This document shows positions 33,598-41,956 of a DNA stretch of 64,000 nt, in pieces (within the stretch, counting starts at the first letter, position 1; each line of letters opens with the position of its first letter). A program made the position numbers and the translations under genes. Source of the stretch: Nonomuraea angiospora (GTDB lineage Bacteria > Actinomycetota > Actinomycetes > Streptosporangiales > Streptosporangiaceae). Below the pieces are notes generated by a model, which saw only the letters and a list, made by a program, of their open reading frames with translations, searched no databases and was not told the origin of the DNA. Location of the stretch: assembly GCF_014873145.1 (NCBI RefSeq), contig NZ_JADBEK010000001.1, forward strand, positions 12,896,001 to 12,960,000. The letters are read 5' to 3'.

Positions 33598-33755
33598 TGC
33601 GCCGCGGCTGCGAGCCCGGCAAGATCGCGGCCTGGGGGCGCCGCCCCGCAACAGTATCGACGGCCGTCCGTTCGACCACGAGTACGTCCACCTGTGACGG
33701 GGCCCTCGAAAGCGGATCTTGCGGGAGCGGGGGCGTGACCTGGCCCACAGGGTGT

Positions 33756-33761
33756 TATCTT
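33756..33761 (+). promoter_or_regulatory. -10 element of a leaderless promoter
   Basis: TATCTT ends six bases before the GTG at 33768. GTGACC lies about 15 bases further upstream as a weak -35. The rest of the 170-base gap from 33598 shows nothing else. Confidence 0.45.
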
Positions 33762-33767
33762 GCCTGC

Positions 33768-34733
33768 GTGGCGGGCGTGGATGGGGAGGACGGGCTGACA
33801 GAGGCCTTTCTGCGCGAGCCGCGGCGCTATACCAGCCACCAGGTGGCCTACATGGCAGGGGTGCCGGTCTACCGCGCGCGGCGCTACTGGCGTGCCCTGG
33901 GGTTCGCGAACGTGTCCGACGACGCGGTCGAGTTCACCGACTCCGACGTGGAGGCGCTCAGGACGATGCTCGCGCTCGTCAGCTCGGGCGTCTACGACGA
34001 GGAGCACATGCTGCTGGTCGCGCGCTCGATCGGCAGCGCGACGGCCCGGCTGGCCGAGTCGCAGGCCGAGCTGGGCGTCGAGGCGCTCGACCAGGCCGGC
34101 GTGCCGCTGGCCGAACGCCCGCGGGCCTGGCGCCGGCGGGCCGAGCGGGTGGTGCCCGACCTGGCCCGCCTCCTGGTCTACGCCTGGCAGCGCCAGCTCG
34201 CCGCCGCCGCGGGGCGCATCGCCGAGCAGGACATGAGCGCCGTACGCCTGGCCGTCGGCTTCGCCGACCTGGTCGCGTTCACCCGGCTGAGCAGGCAGAT
34301 CACGGGGAGCGAGCTGTCCAGGCTGATCGACAGGTTCGAGGGGCGCTCGGCCGACATCGTGACCTCCACCGGCGGGCGGGTGATCAAGACGCTGGGCGAC
34401 TCCGTGCTGTTCGTGGCTGACCGGTCGCACGTCGTGGCCGAGATCGCGCTGCGGCTGGTGGAGACGCACGCGAAGATCAAGGACATGCCGGAGCTGCGGG
34501 TGGGGCTGGCGGCGGGGCCGGTGATCTGGCGCATGGGGGACGTCTTCGGCACCACGGTCAACCTCGCCAGCCGGCTCACGGCGCTGTCGCTGCCGGGGAC
34601 GATCCTGGCGGATCCGCAGTTCGCCGAGGAACTGGAGGGGGACCGGGCGTTCCGGCTGCGGCCCGTCAACCGGCTGTCGGTCCGCGGCCTGGGCGAGCTG
34701 GCCCCGTTCACGGTCACCCGCGCCGGCTCCTGA
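33768..34733 (+). CDS. Class III adenylate/guanylate cyclase with N-terminal regulatory domain
   Basis: This 321-residue soluble enzyme makes cAMP or cGMP. Residues about 10-130 resemble the autoregulatory domain of Rv1264-type cyclases (YTSHQVAYMAGVPVYRARRY, FTDSDVEALRTMLALVSSGV). The catalytic domain (about 155-320) keeps the first metal Asp in VGFADLVAFTRLS, the second in TLGDSVLFVAD, and the transition-state Asn and Arg in TTVNLASRLTAL, so it should be active. The GTG start follows a TATCTT -10 by six bases. The neighbours give no clue to the signal; pH sensing is known for Rv1264 but cannot be read here. Confidence 0.88.
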   Translation: MAGVDGEDGLTEAFLREPRRYTSHQVAYMAGVPVYRARRYWRALGFANVSDDAVEFTDSDVEALRTMLALVSSGVYDEEHMLLVARSIGSATARLAESQAELGVEALDQAGVPLAERPRAWRRRAERVVPDLARLLVYAWQRQLAAAAGRIAEQDMSAVRLAVGFADLVAFTRLSRQITGSELSRLIDRFEGRSADIVTSTGGRVIKTLGDSVLFVADRSHVVAEIALRLVETHAKIKDMPELRVGLAAGPVIWRMGDVFGTTVNLASRLTALSLPGTILADPQFAEELEGDRAFRLRPVNRLSVRGLGELAPFTVTRAGS

Positions 34734-34792
34734 CCCCCCACCCGCCGCCTGCCGTTGTCGAGGGTGCGCTCGCCCCGCTGTTGTCAGTCGTG

Positions 34793-34820
34793 GGCAACCT
34801 GGGGTTGCGGTCGATGCGTC
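34793..34820 (+). promoter_or_regulatory. Possible ECF-type promoter
   Basis: GGCAACC (34793-34799), 17 bases and CGTC (34817-34820) resemble the GGAAC/CGTC promoters used by ECF sigma factors and lie before the sigma gene, hinting at self-activation. CAACC-TGG-GGTTG at 34796-34808 is a small dyad overlapping it. Confidence 0.4.
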
Positions 34821-34857
34821 ACTACCGGCAGCAGACTCTCACGAGAGGCATATCACG

Positions 34858-35337
34858 TTGGCGGATAGGGCGATATTTCAAGACTTCGTGGTGGCGAGGT
34901 CGGATCGGCTGTTACGCACGGCGTACCTGCTGACCCACGACTGGGCCACCGCGGAGGACCTGCTGCAGGAGGCGCTGGCCAAGGCGTGGTTCGCCTGGCC
35001 GGGCATCGACGAGCCCGAGGCGTACGTGCGCCGGACCCTGGTGAACACGTACACCTCCTGGTGGCGCCGCCGGTGGCGCAGGGAGCTGCCCAGCGGGGAC
35101 CTGCCGGAGGAGCCCGCGCACGACGACGCGGGCCGGCGCGAGGAGCTGTGGCAGGCGGTCGGGCGGCTGCCCGCCAGGCAGCGCGCGGTGATCGTGCTGC
35201 GCTTCTACGAGGACCTGCCGGTGGCCGAGGTGGCCGCGATCCTGGGCTGCCAGGAGGGCACGGTCAAGAGCCAGACCGCCAAGGCGCTGGCCAAGCTGCG
35301 AGTGGACGAGTCGATCGTGAAGGAGCTGCACCGATGA
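34858..35337 (+). CDS. SigE-family ECF RNA polymerase sigma factor
   Basis: This is a 159-residue two-domain sigma factor. Region 2 has FVVARSDRLLRTAYLLTHDW and AEDLLQEALAKAWFAW; region 4 has LPARQRAVIVLRFYEDLPVAEVA and the helix-turn-helix EGTVKSQTAKALAKLRV. The start is a TTG after GAGAGG, unusual but the only one that keeps region 2 whole. The next gene overlaps by four bases (ATGA) and encodes a membrane protein that may restrain it. Confidence 0.88.
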   Translation: MADRAIFQDFVVARSDRLLRTAYLLTHDWATAEDLLQEALAKAWFAWPGIDEPEAYVRRTLVNTYTSWWRRRWRRELPSGDLPEEPAHDDAGRREELWQAVGRLPARQRAVIVLRFYEDLPVAEVAAILGCQEGTVKSQTAKALAKLRVDESIVKELHR

Positions 35338-36362
35338 CCGTGCAAGACCTGCGTGACGTCCTGCGCGAGCGGGCCGAGGCCCCCTCGCCGGGCAACCCGA
35401 ACCGGCACGACCAGGTCAGCGCCCGCATCCGCAGGACCCGCCTGCGCAGGCGGGCGACGGCGGGCGCGGGAGCGGCGGCGGCGGCCTTCGTGGCGAGCGC
35501 CGTGGTGGGCGTCCTGCTCCTCCCTGGTACGGCGCCCGAGGTGATCTCCGCGGCCCGGGTTGTACAGGAGATGCCCGCCGGGCTGCCCGAGAAGTTCACC
35601 GCCGGCGACGGCACCGCGTACCGCCGCCTGGCCGTCGGCACGATCAAGAAGGAGGGGGCGAAGAAGGTCTCGCTCACGGTGCCGGTCTCCGGCAAGCCGC
35701 TGGACGTGGCCATGACGTGCGACGGAGAGGACTTCGTCAACACGCCCCGCGTCTCCGTGAACGGCAACGCCGACACCGGGGCCCAGGTCCTGCCGTGCGG
35801 GAAGGCGATGGAGCTGCGCCCGCTGTCCCTGGTCCGGCGCGGCGCGACGGAGGCCACGGTCACGTTCGACACGACCGTCGTCGGCCGGGGCTGCGTCCAG
35901 CGGAAGAAGGACGGGCCGTGCGTGACTCCCGAGCCGAAGGTGGCCACCTGGAACGTGGCCGTCTATGAGTGGACGCCGCCCGCCCGGCGGGTCGAGCCCG
36001 AGCCGGTCAAGGACTTCCCCGACCGGGTGGACGGGTGGAAGCTGGCCCGTTCGGCGGCGGGCGTGTCGGATCGGGACTCGTCCTTCACCCTCGTGGTCAA
36101 GAGCGCGAGCGGAAAGATCGGCATGGACCAGCTCTGCACGGGTGATCTGGCCGCGCGGATGTGGTTCAAGATCCGGGTCAACGGCACCGACGCCCCGATG
36201 GTCGGCGGCTGCAACGTCTGGAAGAGCGGTGACTACCCCATGGCCCTGAGCGAGTACGACGTCCCCAAGGGCAGCCGGGTGACGATCACCGGAAAGATCG
36301 GCTTCTGGGGCGAGTACACCCACCGCCCGGTGCGCTGGTCGGCGGGCGTGTACGTAAAGTAG
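35334..36362 (+). CDS. Membrane protein coupled to the ECF sigma factor, putative anti-sigma role
   Basis: The 342-residue product has a short cytoplasmic N-terminus (MTVQDLRDVLRERAEAPSPG), a basic stretch (RIRRTRLRRRATAG), one membrane segment (AAAAAFVASAVVGVLLLPG) and a large extracellular beta-rich domain with several cysteines (MTCDGED, LPCGKAM, GCVQRKKDGPC, LCTGDL, GGCNVW). There is no zinc anti-sigma His-Cys-Cys motif. SigE-family factors are often followed by such single-pass proteins; an anti-sigma function is inferred from position. Confidence 0.75.
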   Translation: MTVQDLRDVLRERAEAPSPGNPNRHDQVSARIRRTRLRRRATAGAGAAAAAFVASAVVGVLLLPGTAPEVISAARVVQEMPAGLPEKFTAGDGTAYRRLAVGTIKKEGAKKVSLTVPVSGKPLDVAMTCDGEDFVNTPRVSVNGNADTGAQVLPCGKAMELRPLSLVRRGATEATVTFDTTVVGRGCVQRKKDGPCVTPEPKVATWNVAVYEWTPPARRVEPEPVKDFPDRVDGWKLARSAAGVSDRDSSFTLVVKSASGKIGMDQLCTGDLAARMWFKIRVNGTDAPMVGGCNVWKSGDYPMALSEYDVPKGSRVTITGKIGFWGEYTHRPVRWSAGVYVK

Positions 36363-36367
36363 ATCGC

Positions 36368-37126
36368 GTGACGGAACGCGCAGCCTTCGAGGGCAGGCTG
36401 GTGGACGCCGACGCGCGCCTCATGTGGCAGGCGCGCTACGGCCACTTCACCTCCATGCAGGTCAGGGATCGCCGGGTACGCGGGCTCGACCTGCACGTGG
36501 CCCGGCTGGAAGCGGCCAACGCCGAGCTGTTCGGGGTCCCGGTCGACCGCGCCGCCGTGCTCGGCTCCATCGCGGCCGTGCTCGGCGACGACGTGCGGGA
36601 CGCGAGCGTACGCGTGTCCGTGGTGGAGTTCGCCGACGGCCCGCGCGTCATCGCCGTGGCCGCCCCGCCCCACGAGCCGCCCACCGGTCCGGTGAGCGTC
36701 AAGTCGGTCGTCGGCCAGCGCTACCTGCCGCACATCAAGCAGGCGTCCGGCATGATGCAGACCCACATCGGGCGGCAGGCCGAGCGCGAGGGCTTCGACG
36801 AGGCGCTGCTCACCACCGGTGACGGCCTGATCAGCGAGGGCTCGATCACCAACGTGGGCGGCTTCGCCGGCGGGCGCCTGGTCTGGCCGGACGCGCCGAT
36901 GCTGCGCGGGATCACGATGCAACTGCTGGAGCGGATGGACGTCCCGCAGGAGCGGCGGCCGTTGAAGGTCGCCGATTTGCAGGGGTTCGACCAGGTCTTC
37001 CTCTGCAACTCCTGGGGCGTCTGGCCGGTCGGCGGAGTGGACGGCATCCCGCTGCCCCAGGACGACACGCTGATGGCGAGCGTTCTCGAGCATTACGACC
37101 GTATTGCGTGGGATCCACTGGACTGA
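36368..37126 (+). CDS. Class IV PLP-dependent aminotransferase
   Basis: This 252-residue enzyme belongs to the branched-chain aminotransferase/aminodeoxychorismate lyase fold. The PLP lysine is probably Lys124 in LPHIKQASGMM, and the conserved Glu157 lies in GLISEGSITNVGG. The phosphate-binding threonine region is LRGITMQLLE. The start is a GTG five bases after the previous stop, so it may be co-transcribed with the sigma unit. D-amino acid transaminase and aminodeoxychorismate lyase are both possible; the sequence alone does not choose. Confidence 0.87.
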   Translation: MTERAAFEGRLVDADARLMWQARYGHFTSMQVRDRRVRGLDLHVARLEAANAELFGVPVDRAAVLGSIAAVLGDDVRDASVRVSVVEFADGPRVIAVAAPPHEPPTGPVSVKSVVGQRYLPHIKQASGMMQTHIGRQAEREGFDEALLTTGDGLISEGSITNVGGFAGGRLVWPDAPMLRGITMQLLERMDVPQERRPLKVADLQGFDQVFLCNSWGVWPVGGVDGIPLPQDDTLMASVLEHYDRIAWDPLD

Positions 37127-37141
37127 CCCCTTTGTCAGGTA

Positions 37142-37168
37142 CGATCGCCGATCATCGTTCTGCGATCG
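37142..37168. promoter_or_regulatory. Inverted repeat upstream of the acyl-CoA ligase
   Basis: CGATCGC (37142-37148) and GCGATCG (37162-37168) form a 7-bp dyad spaced by 13 bases, with CGATCATCG between. It ends 15 bases before the ATG at 37183 and overlaps the likely promoter, so it could be an operator. Confidence 0.35.
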
Positions 37169-37182
37169 CAAGGGAAGTCCGC

Positions 37183-38700
37183 ATGACGACTCGCCGGCAC
37201 GCCATTGGTGATCTCCTCCGTCGCTCGGCCGCCCGCTATCCGGCCAAGACCGCCGTCGTCTACGGCGACCTGCGGCAGAGCTACGCCGACCTCGACCTGG
37301 CGGTGAACCGCACGGCCAACGCCCTGGCCGCGCGCGGCGTCGGCAAGGGCGACCGGTTCGCCGTCTTCAGCCACAACAACCACGCGTTCGTGGTGGCGTA
37401 CTTCGCGCTGGCGCGGCTGGGCGCGATCTCCGTGCCGATCAACTTCATGCTGGGCACGGCGGAGGTCGCGTACATCCTTGAGCATTCCGGGGCGACCGGG
37501 ATCCTCGTGGAGGAGGCGCTGCTGCCGGTGGCCGCGGCGGCGGCCGGGCCGCAGGTCCGGGTGCGCGGCGTGATCGGGACGGCCGACGGCTGGGAGTCGT
37601 TCAAGGAGTGGGCGGCCTTCGACGACGCGTCGGAGCCGCAGGTGGAGATCGCCGACGACGACCCGATCCAGCTCATGTACACCAGCGGCACCGAGTCGCG
37701 GCCCAAGGGCGCCACGCTGTCGAGCCGCAGCCTGATCGCCCAGTACGTCACCTGCGTCGTGGACGGCGAGATGAGCCACCACGACGTCGAGATCCACGCC
37801 CTCCCGCTCTACCACTGCGCCCAGCTGCACTGCTTCCTGACGCCCGGCGTCTACCTCGGCGCCACCAACATCATCCTGCCCGGCGCCACCCCCGCGTCGA
37901 TCCTGGCCACCATCGAGGGCGAGCGCGCCACGAAGCTCTTCTGCCCACCCACCGTCTGGATCGGCCTGCTGCGCCACCCCGACTTCGACCGCCGCGACCT
38001 GTCGTCCCTGCGCAAGGGCTACTACGGCGCCTCCATCATGCCCGTCGAGGTGCTGAAGGAGATCGCCGCTCGCCTGCCGGACGTGCGCCTGTTCAACTTC
38101 TACGGCCAGACGGAGATGGCCCCGGTCGCCACCATCCTGGGCCCGGACGAGCAGCTCACCCGCCTCGGCTCGGCCGGCAGGCCCGCCCTCAACGTCGAGA
38201 CCAGGGTCGTCGACGACCAGGACAGGCCCGTGCCGCCCGGCGTGGTCGGCGAGATCGTCCACCGCAGCCCGCACGCCATGCTCGGCTACTGGAACGACCC
38301 GGACAAGACCGCCGAGGCGTTCAGGGGCGGCTGGTTCCACAGCGGCGACCTGGGCGTCATGGACGCCGACGGCTACCTGTCCGTGGTGGACAGGAAGAAG
38401 GACATGATCAAGTCGGGCGGCGAGAACGTCGCGAGCCGCGAGGTGGAGGAGGCCATCTACCAGCATCCGGACGTGGCGGAGGCGGCCGTGTTCGGGGTGC
38501 CGGACGACACGTGGATCGAGGCGGTCACGGCCGCGGTGGTGCTGCGCGAAGGGGGCGGGGTGACGGAGCAGGAGCTGATCGCGTTCCTGCGGGAGCGGCT
38601 GGCGGCGTTCAAGACGCCCAAGCGGGTGGTGTTCGTGGACGCCCTGCCCAAGAACGCCTCCGGCAAGGTGCTCAAGCGGGAGCTGCGCGACGCGTTCTGA
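37183..38700 (+). CDS. Acyl-CoA synthetase (AMP-binding, fatty-acid type)
   Basis: This 505-residue enzyme activates a carboxylic acid via acyl-AMP to its CoA thioester. The P-loop is YTSGTESRPKGA, the A5 motif is FYGQTEMAP, the A7-A8 region is GWFHSGDLGVMDADGY and DRKKDMIKSGGENV, and the A10 lysine lies in LPKNASGKVLKREL. AAGGGA precedes the ATG by eight bases. The binding pocket looks like the FadD13/long-chain group, but the acid is not determined. It stands alone on its strand apart from the methyltransferase downstream. Confidence 0.9.
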   Translation: MTTRRHAIGDLLRRSAARYPAKTAVVYGDLRQSYADLDLAVNRTANALAARGVGKGDRFAVFSHNNHAFVVAYFALARLGAISVPINFMLGTAEVAYILEHSGATGILVEEALLPVAAAAAGPQVRVRGVIGTADGWESFKEWAAFDDASEPQVEIADDDPIQLMYTSGTESRPKGATLSSRSLIAQYVTCVVDGEMSHHDVEIHALPLYHCAQLHCFLTPGVYLGATNIILPGATPASILATIEGERATKLFCPPTVWIGLLRHPDFDRRDLSSLRKGYYGASIMPVEVLKEIAARLPDVRLFNFYGQTEMAPVATILGPDEQLTRLGSAGRPALNVETRVVDDQDRPVPPGVVGEIVHRSPHAMLGYWNDPDKTAEAFRGGWFHSGDLGVMDADGYLSVVDRKKDMIKSGGENVASREVEEAIYQHPDVAEAAVFGVPDDTWIEAVTAAVVLREGGGVTEQELIAFLRERLAAFKTPKRVVFVDALPKNASGKVLKRELRDAF

Positions 38701-38794
38701 TCGCACAGCTGAGTCAGGTCGGCGATTAGCGGGCATTCACTCTCGGTGACGACTTCCCCTTCAGACCCTGGGCGTCTCGACCGAGAGAGGCCGC

Positions 38795-39448
38795 ATGCCG
38801 AGCCTGCCGGAGATCCTGCACCGTACGTTCTTCCGTGCCCTGTCCCTGCCGGCTCCGGCGGGGCAGGCGGTGCTCCTGAGCTACGTCTTCGACTGGCTGC
38901 ACCGGACCCCTGACCCGTGGAAGCTCGCCACGGACAGTTACGAACAGGACAAGTACCGCACCACGCTCAAGCACCTGCCCGCCCGGCCGTACCGGCGGAT
39001 CATCGACGTCGGCTGCAGCGAGGGCGTGTTCACGCACGTCCTCGCGGCGACCTACCCGGACGCGGAGGTCATCGGGGTGGACGTGTCGGAGCGGGCCCTG
39101 GCGCGGGCGCGCGAGCGGGCGCCGCAGGACGGGCGGGTGCGCTTCATCCGCGCGGACATCCTCACCCACCGCTCCGACCAGCGCTTCGACCTGGTGATCT
39201 GCTCCGAGACCCTCTACTACCTGGGCCGCCACGAGCGGCTGCGGCGGGCGTCGGCGCAGCTCAGCGAGCTGCTGGTGCCCGACGGGGTGCTCGTGGCGGT
39301 CCACCCGTGGCCCGAGGCCGACCGGCTGCACCACTACCTGAACTCGCACGCGGCGCTCTCACGCCTGACCGAGCAGGTCTACACGGCCACGTCGCGCCCG
39401 TTCGCCGTCACCGTCTACGGGACGAAACCGGCCACGCCGCCCTCCTAG
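38795..39448 (+). CDS. Class I SAM-dependent methyltransferase, NodS-like
   Basis: This 217-residue methyltransferase has motif I in RIIDVGCSEGVFTHVLA, the acidic ribose-binding loop AEVIGVDVSERAL and motif IV in FDLVICSETLYYLG; the SETLYY segment resembles NodS-type N-methyltransferases. GAGAGG lies before the ATG. The acceptor is unknown. Its stop codon interlocks with the stop of the convergent ligase gene in a shared CTAG. Confidence 0.85.
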   Translation: MPSLPEILHRTFFRALSLPAPAGQAVLLSYVFDWLHRTPDPWKLATDSYEQDKYRTTLKHLPARPYRRIIDVGCSEGVFTHVLAATYPDAEVIGVDVSERALARARERAPQDGRVRFIRADILTHRSDQRFDLVICSETLYYLGRHERLRRASAQLSELLVPDGVLVAVHPWPEADRLHHYLNSHAALSRLTEQVYTATSRPFAVTVYGTKPATPPS

Positions 39449-41010
39449 CCGGCGGCCTTGCCCAGGAGGTCGGCGGCGATCTGGCGGATCACCACGCGCT
39501 GGATCTTGCCGGTCGCCGTCTTCGGCAGCTCGTCCAGCACCAGGACCTCGCGCGGCCGCTTGAAGGAGGCCAGGCCCTCCCGGCAGAAGCCGATCAGCTC
39601 GCCGGCGTCCACCGTGCGGCCCGGGGCGGACACCACGCAGGCCACCGGCTTCTCCAGCCCGTCCTCGTCGATGTACGCCACGACGGCGCACTCGCCCACC
39701 GACTCGTGCTGGAGCAGCCGGGACTCGACCTCCATCGGCGACACCCAGATGCCGCCCGCCTTGATCATGTCGTTGGAGCGGCCGAGGCACTGGTAGAAGC
39801 CGTCCTCGTCTCTGATGTAGGTGTCGCCGGTACGCAGCCACTCGCCCTGGAACACCTGGCGGGTGGTCGCCGTGCGGCACCAGTAGCCGGTGGCCACCGA
39901 GTCGCCCCGGACGTACAGGTGGCCCGGCTCCCCGTCCTTGACGGGCGCGCCGGAGTCGTCGAGCAGCCTGGCCTCGTAGCCCGGCACGACGGTGCCCGAG
40001 CTGCCCGGGCGTACCCGGCCGGGGTGGTTGGAGATGAAGATGTGCAGCGCCTCCGTCGAGCCGAGGCCGTCGATGATGTCCACCCCGAAGCGCTCGGTGA
40101 AGCGGCGGTGGATCTCGGCGGGCAGCGCCTCGCCCGCCGAGACGGCCAGCCGTACGGACTGGAAGGCGCCGGCGGGGAGGTCGGCGGCGAGCAGCGCCGC
40201 GAAGAACGTCGGGCCCGCGAAGAACAGCGTCGGCCGCTCCTCGATCACCCTGGCGACCACGCCCCCGGGGGCGGGCCGCGCCGGGTCGAGGACCGCCGTG
40301 GCGCCCGCGGCCAGGGGGAAGAACAGGGAGTTGCCGATGCCGTACGCGAAGAACAGCCGCGCGACCGAGAAGCACCGGTCGTCGGGGCGGATGCCGAGGA
40401 CCTGCCGCCCGTACCCCTCGTAGACGTCCTGGACGGCGCCGTGCCGGTGCATGGCCGCCTTGGGGGCGCCGGTGGTGCCGGAGGTGTAGAGCCAGAGGGC
40501 GGGGGAGTCGCGCCAGGAGTCGTAGGGCAGGCCCGCCGCCCTGCCCGACTCCAGGACGTCGGACCACAGGCACACCGGCGTCTCCCCCTCCGCCGGCGGC
40601 GGGTCGATGAGGACGAGCACCGCCACGTCGGTCGCGCTCCGCACCGCCTCGCGCACGGCCGGCGCGAACTCGGGGGTGGCCACGACGACCCTCGCCCGCG
40701 AGTCCCGGACCAGGGTGGCGAGCTCGGCGGGGTTGTACATGGTGGAGACCGGCACGGCGACCGCGCCCATGCGCATGACGGCCAGGATGGTGATCGCGGT
40801 CTCGGGGCGGTCGGACATGACCAGCAGGACCCGCTCCTCGGGGCGGACGCCCATCGTGCGTAACCCGGCCGCGAACCTGGACACGTGGCCGGCCAGCTGG
40901 GCGTAGGTCAGCGTGCCCGCGGGGCCGGTGATGGCGATGCGGTCGCCGTGGCCCGCTTCGACCTGGCGGTCCACGAGAAAGACGCTGGCGTTGAACGACT
41001 CGGACGACAT
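39445..41010 (-). CDS. Benzoate-CoA ligase-family AMP-binding enzyme
   Basis: This 521-residue ligase probably activates an aromatic or short carboxylic acid with ATP and CoA. Family marks are LYTSGTTGAPKAAMHRHG, a benzoate-ligase-like ARLFFAYGIGNSLFFPL, the A5 region DGLGSTEALHIFISN, GRSNDMIKAGGIWVSP and the A10 lysine in LPKTATGKIQRV. I chose the ATG at 41010 because GGGGA lies five bases before it; an in-frame ATG at 41022 lacks a ribosome site. A TTGACG with TAGAAG 16 bases later lies upstream. It follows the GntR gene on the same strand by 105 bases and may act in the same catabolic route as the operon at 41957. Confidence 0.88.
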   Translation of the reverse strand: MSSESFNASVFLVDRQVEAGHGDRIAITGPAGTLTYAQLAGHVSRFAAGLRTMGVRPEERVLLVMSDRPETAITILAVMRMGAVAVPVSTMYNPAELATLVRDSRARVVVATPEFAPAVREAVRSATDVAVLVLIDPPPAEGETPVCLWSDVLESGRAAGLPYDSWRDSPALWLYTSGTTGAPKAAMHRHGAVQDVYEGYGRQVLGIRPDDRCFSVARLFFAYGIGNSLFFPLAAGATAVLDPARPAPGGVVARVIEERPTLFFAGPTFFAALLAADLPAGAFQSVRLAVSAGEALPAEIHRRFTERFGVDIIDGLGSTEALHIFISNHPGRVRPGSSGTVVPGYEARLLDDSGAPVKDGEPGHLYVRGDSVATGYWCRTATTRQVFQGEWLRTGDTYIRDEDGFYQCLGRSNDMIKAGGIWVSPMEVESRLLQHESVGECAVVAYIDEDGLEKPVACVVSAPGRTVDAGELIGFCREGLASFKRPREVLVLDELPKTATGKIQRVVIRQIAADLLGKAAG

Positions 41011-41115
41011 GGGCGTCCCCATCCGCAGGCGCGTGTACGTAGGGAAATCTTCTACATAAGAGAGGTGTGGCGTCAATGACGTGTAGTACGGGGGAGGCGT
41101 GCGGAGAGCGGGGGA

Positions 41116-41868
41116 TCAGTCGAGGAGGGCGGTGAGGGTGGGGTGTTCGGCGGCGGGGATGTAGCCGGCGTAATAGTCGTACATCGCCTTCCTCGACAGG
41201 CGGGCGGCCAGCGGGCCGTCGCCGGCGCGCATGGCGGCCAGCACCTCCTCGTGGTGCCGGATGCTCTGCCGCATCAGCGCCTCCCGGTCGGGCGCGTCAG
41301 CGATCTTCTCGGAGATCAGCTTGAGCACGATCGAGCGGACCACGTCCGTGCAGATCTGGATGAGCTTGTTGCCGCTCGCCCGCGCCACCACGTCGTGGAA
41401 GGCCACGTCGGCCTCGCCGAACGAATCCTGCCCCGTCTCCACGGCGGCCCGCATGCGCGCGACGGCCGACTCCATCTCGGCGAACTGCGCGTCGGTGCGC
41501 AGCCGGGCCGCCAGCAGGATCGCCGAGGAGTCGAGCACCATCCTGAACTGCACCAGCTCGGCCAGCGACAGCTCCTCCACCCTGGCCAGCGTGGTCATCG
41601 ACTTGTGCAGCGTGGCGGGCGAGAACGGCAGCACCTCCGCCCCGTTGGGGTCGCCGGGCCGCGAGCGCACCAGGCCGCGCGCCTGCAGCACCCGCAGCGC
41701 CTCGCGCACGGTGGACCGGCTGACCGAGAACTGCACCATGAGCTCCCGCTCGCTCGGCAGCCGCTCGCCCGGTGAGAGGGAGCCGCTCTCGATGGCCTCC
41801 TCGACCTGCTCCACCACCCGCTCATAAGCGCGTACGGCACGCACCGGCTCGAACCTCGGACCACCCAT
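41116..41868 (-). CDS. GntR-family (FadR subfamily) regulator
   Basis: This is a 250-residue repressor. The winged helix is ERLPSERELMVQFSVSRSTV followed by REALRVLQARGLV. The C-terminal all-helical FCD domain has the metal-ligand region VAFHDVVARASGNKL and IRHHEEVLAAMRAGD. AAGGGGG lies before the ATG at 41868. It diverges from the peptide-type ABC operon; the palindrome at 41918, of the TGGT-N3-ACCA type bound by FadR-like proteins, lies between them, and the same 19 bases recur before the SDR gene at 51604. It should therefore govern both units and itself. Confidence 0.92.
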   Translation of the reverse strand: MGGPRFEPVRAVRAYERVVEQVEEAIESGSLSPGERLPSERELMVQFSVSRSTVREALRVLQARGLVRSRPGDPNGAEVLPFSPATLHKSMTTLARVEELSLAELVQFRMVLDSSAILLAARLRTDAQFAEMESAVARMRAAVETGQDSFGEADVAFHDVVARASGNKLIQICTDVVRSIVLKLISEKIADAPDREALMRQSIRHHEEVLAAMRAGDGPLAARLSRKAMYDYYAGYIPAAEHPTLTALLD

Positions 41869-41911
41869 GAAAGCCCCCTTGACCCGAGCCGCCGTCGACT
41901 GGCAATGTGCG

Positions 41912-41936
41912 TAGCCTACTGGTCCGACCAGTGCAC
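41912..41936. promoter_or_regulatory. GntR operator next to a -10 element
   Basis: The perfect dyad ACTGGTC-C-GACCAGT (41918-41932) directly follows TAGCCT (41912-41917), a plausible rightward -10. A repressor here would block the operon promoter. The 19 bases ACTGGTCCGACCAGTGCAC recur exactly at 51621-51639. Confidence 0.75.
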
Positions 41937-41956
41937 TAGCCAGGAGGCAGTAACAC

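Noticed and set aside
38740..38787. CTCTCGGT and ACCGAGAG flanking the methyltransferase leader as an operator
   Set aside because: The 8-bp arms are about 32 bases apart, and the right arm is just the ribosome-site region; too weak to call.
41011..41115. GTAG...CTAC dyad upstream of the benzoate-CoA-ligase-like gene as a GntR site
   Set aside because: Only four base pairs match and it does not resemble the ACTGGTC dyad, so the ligase was not placed in the regulon on sequence grounds.
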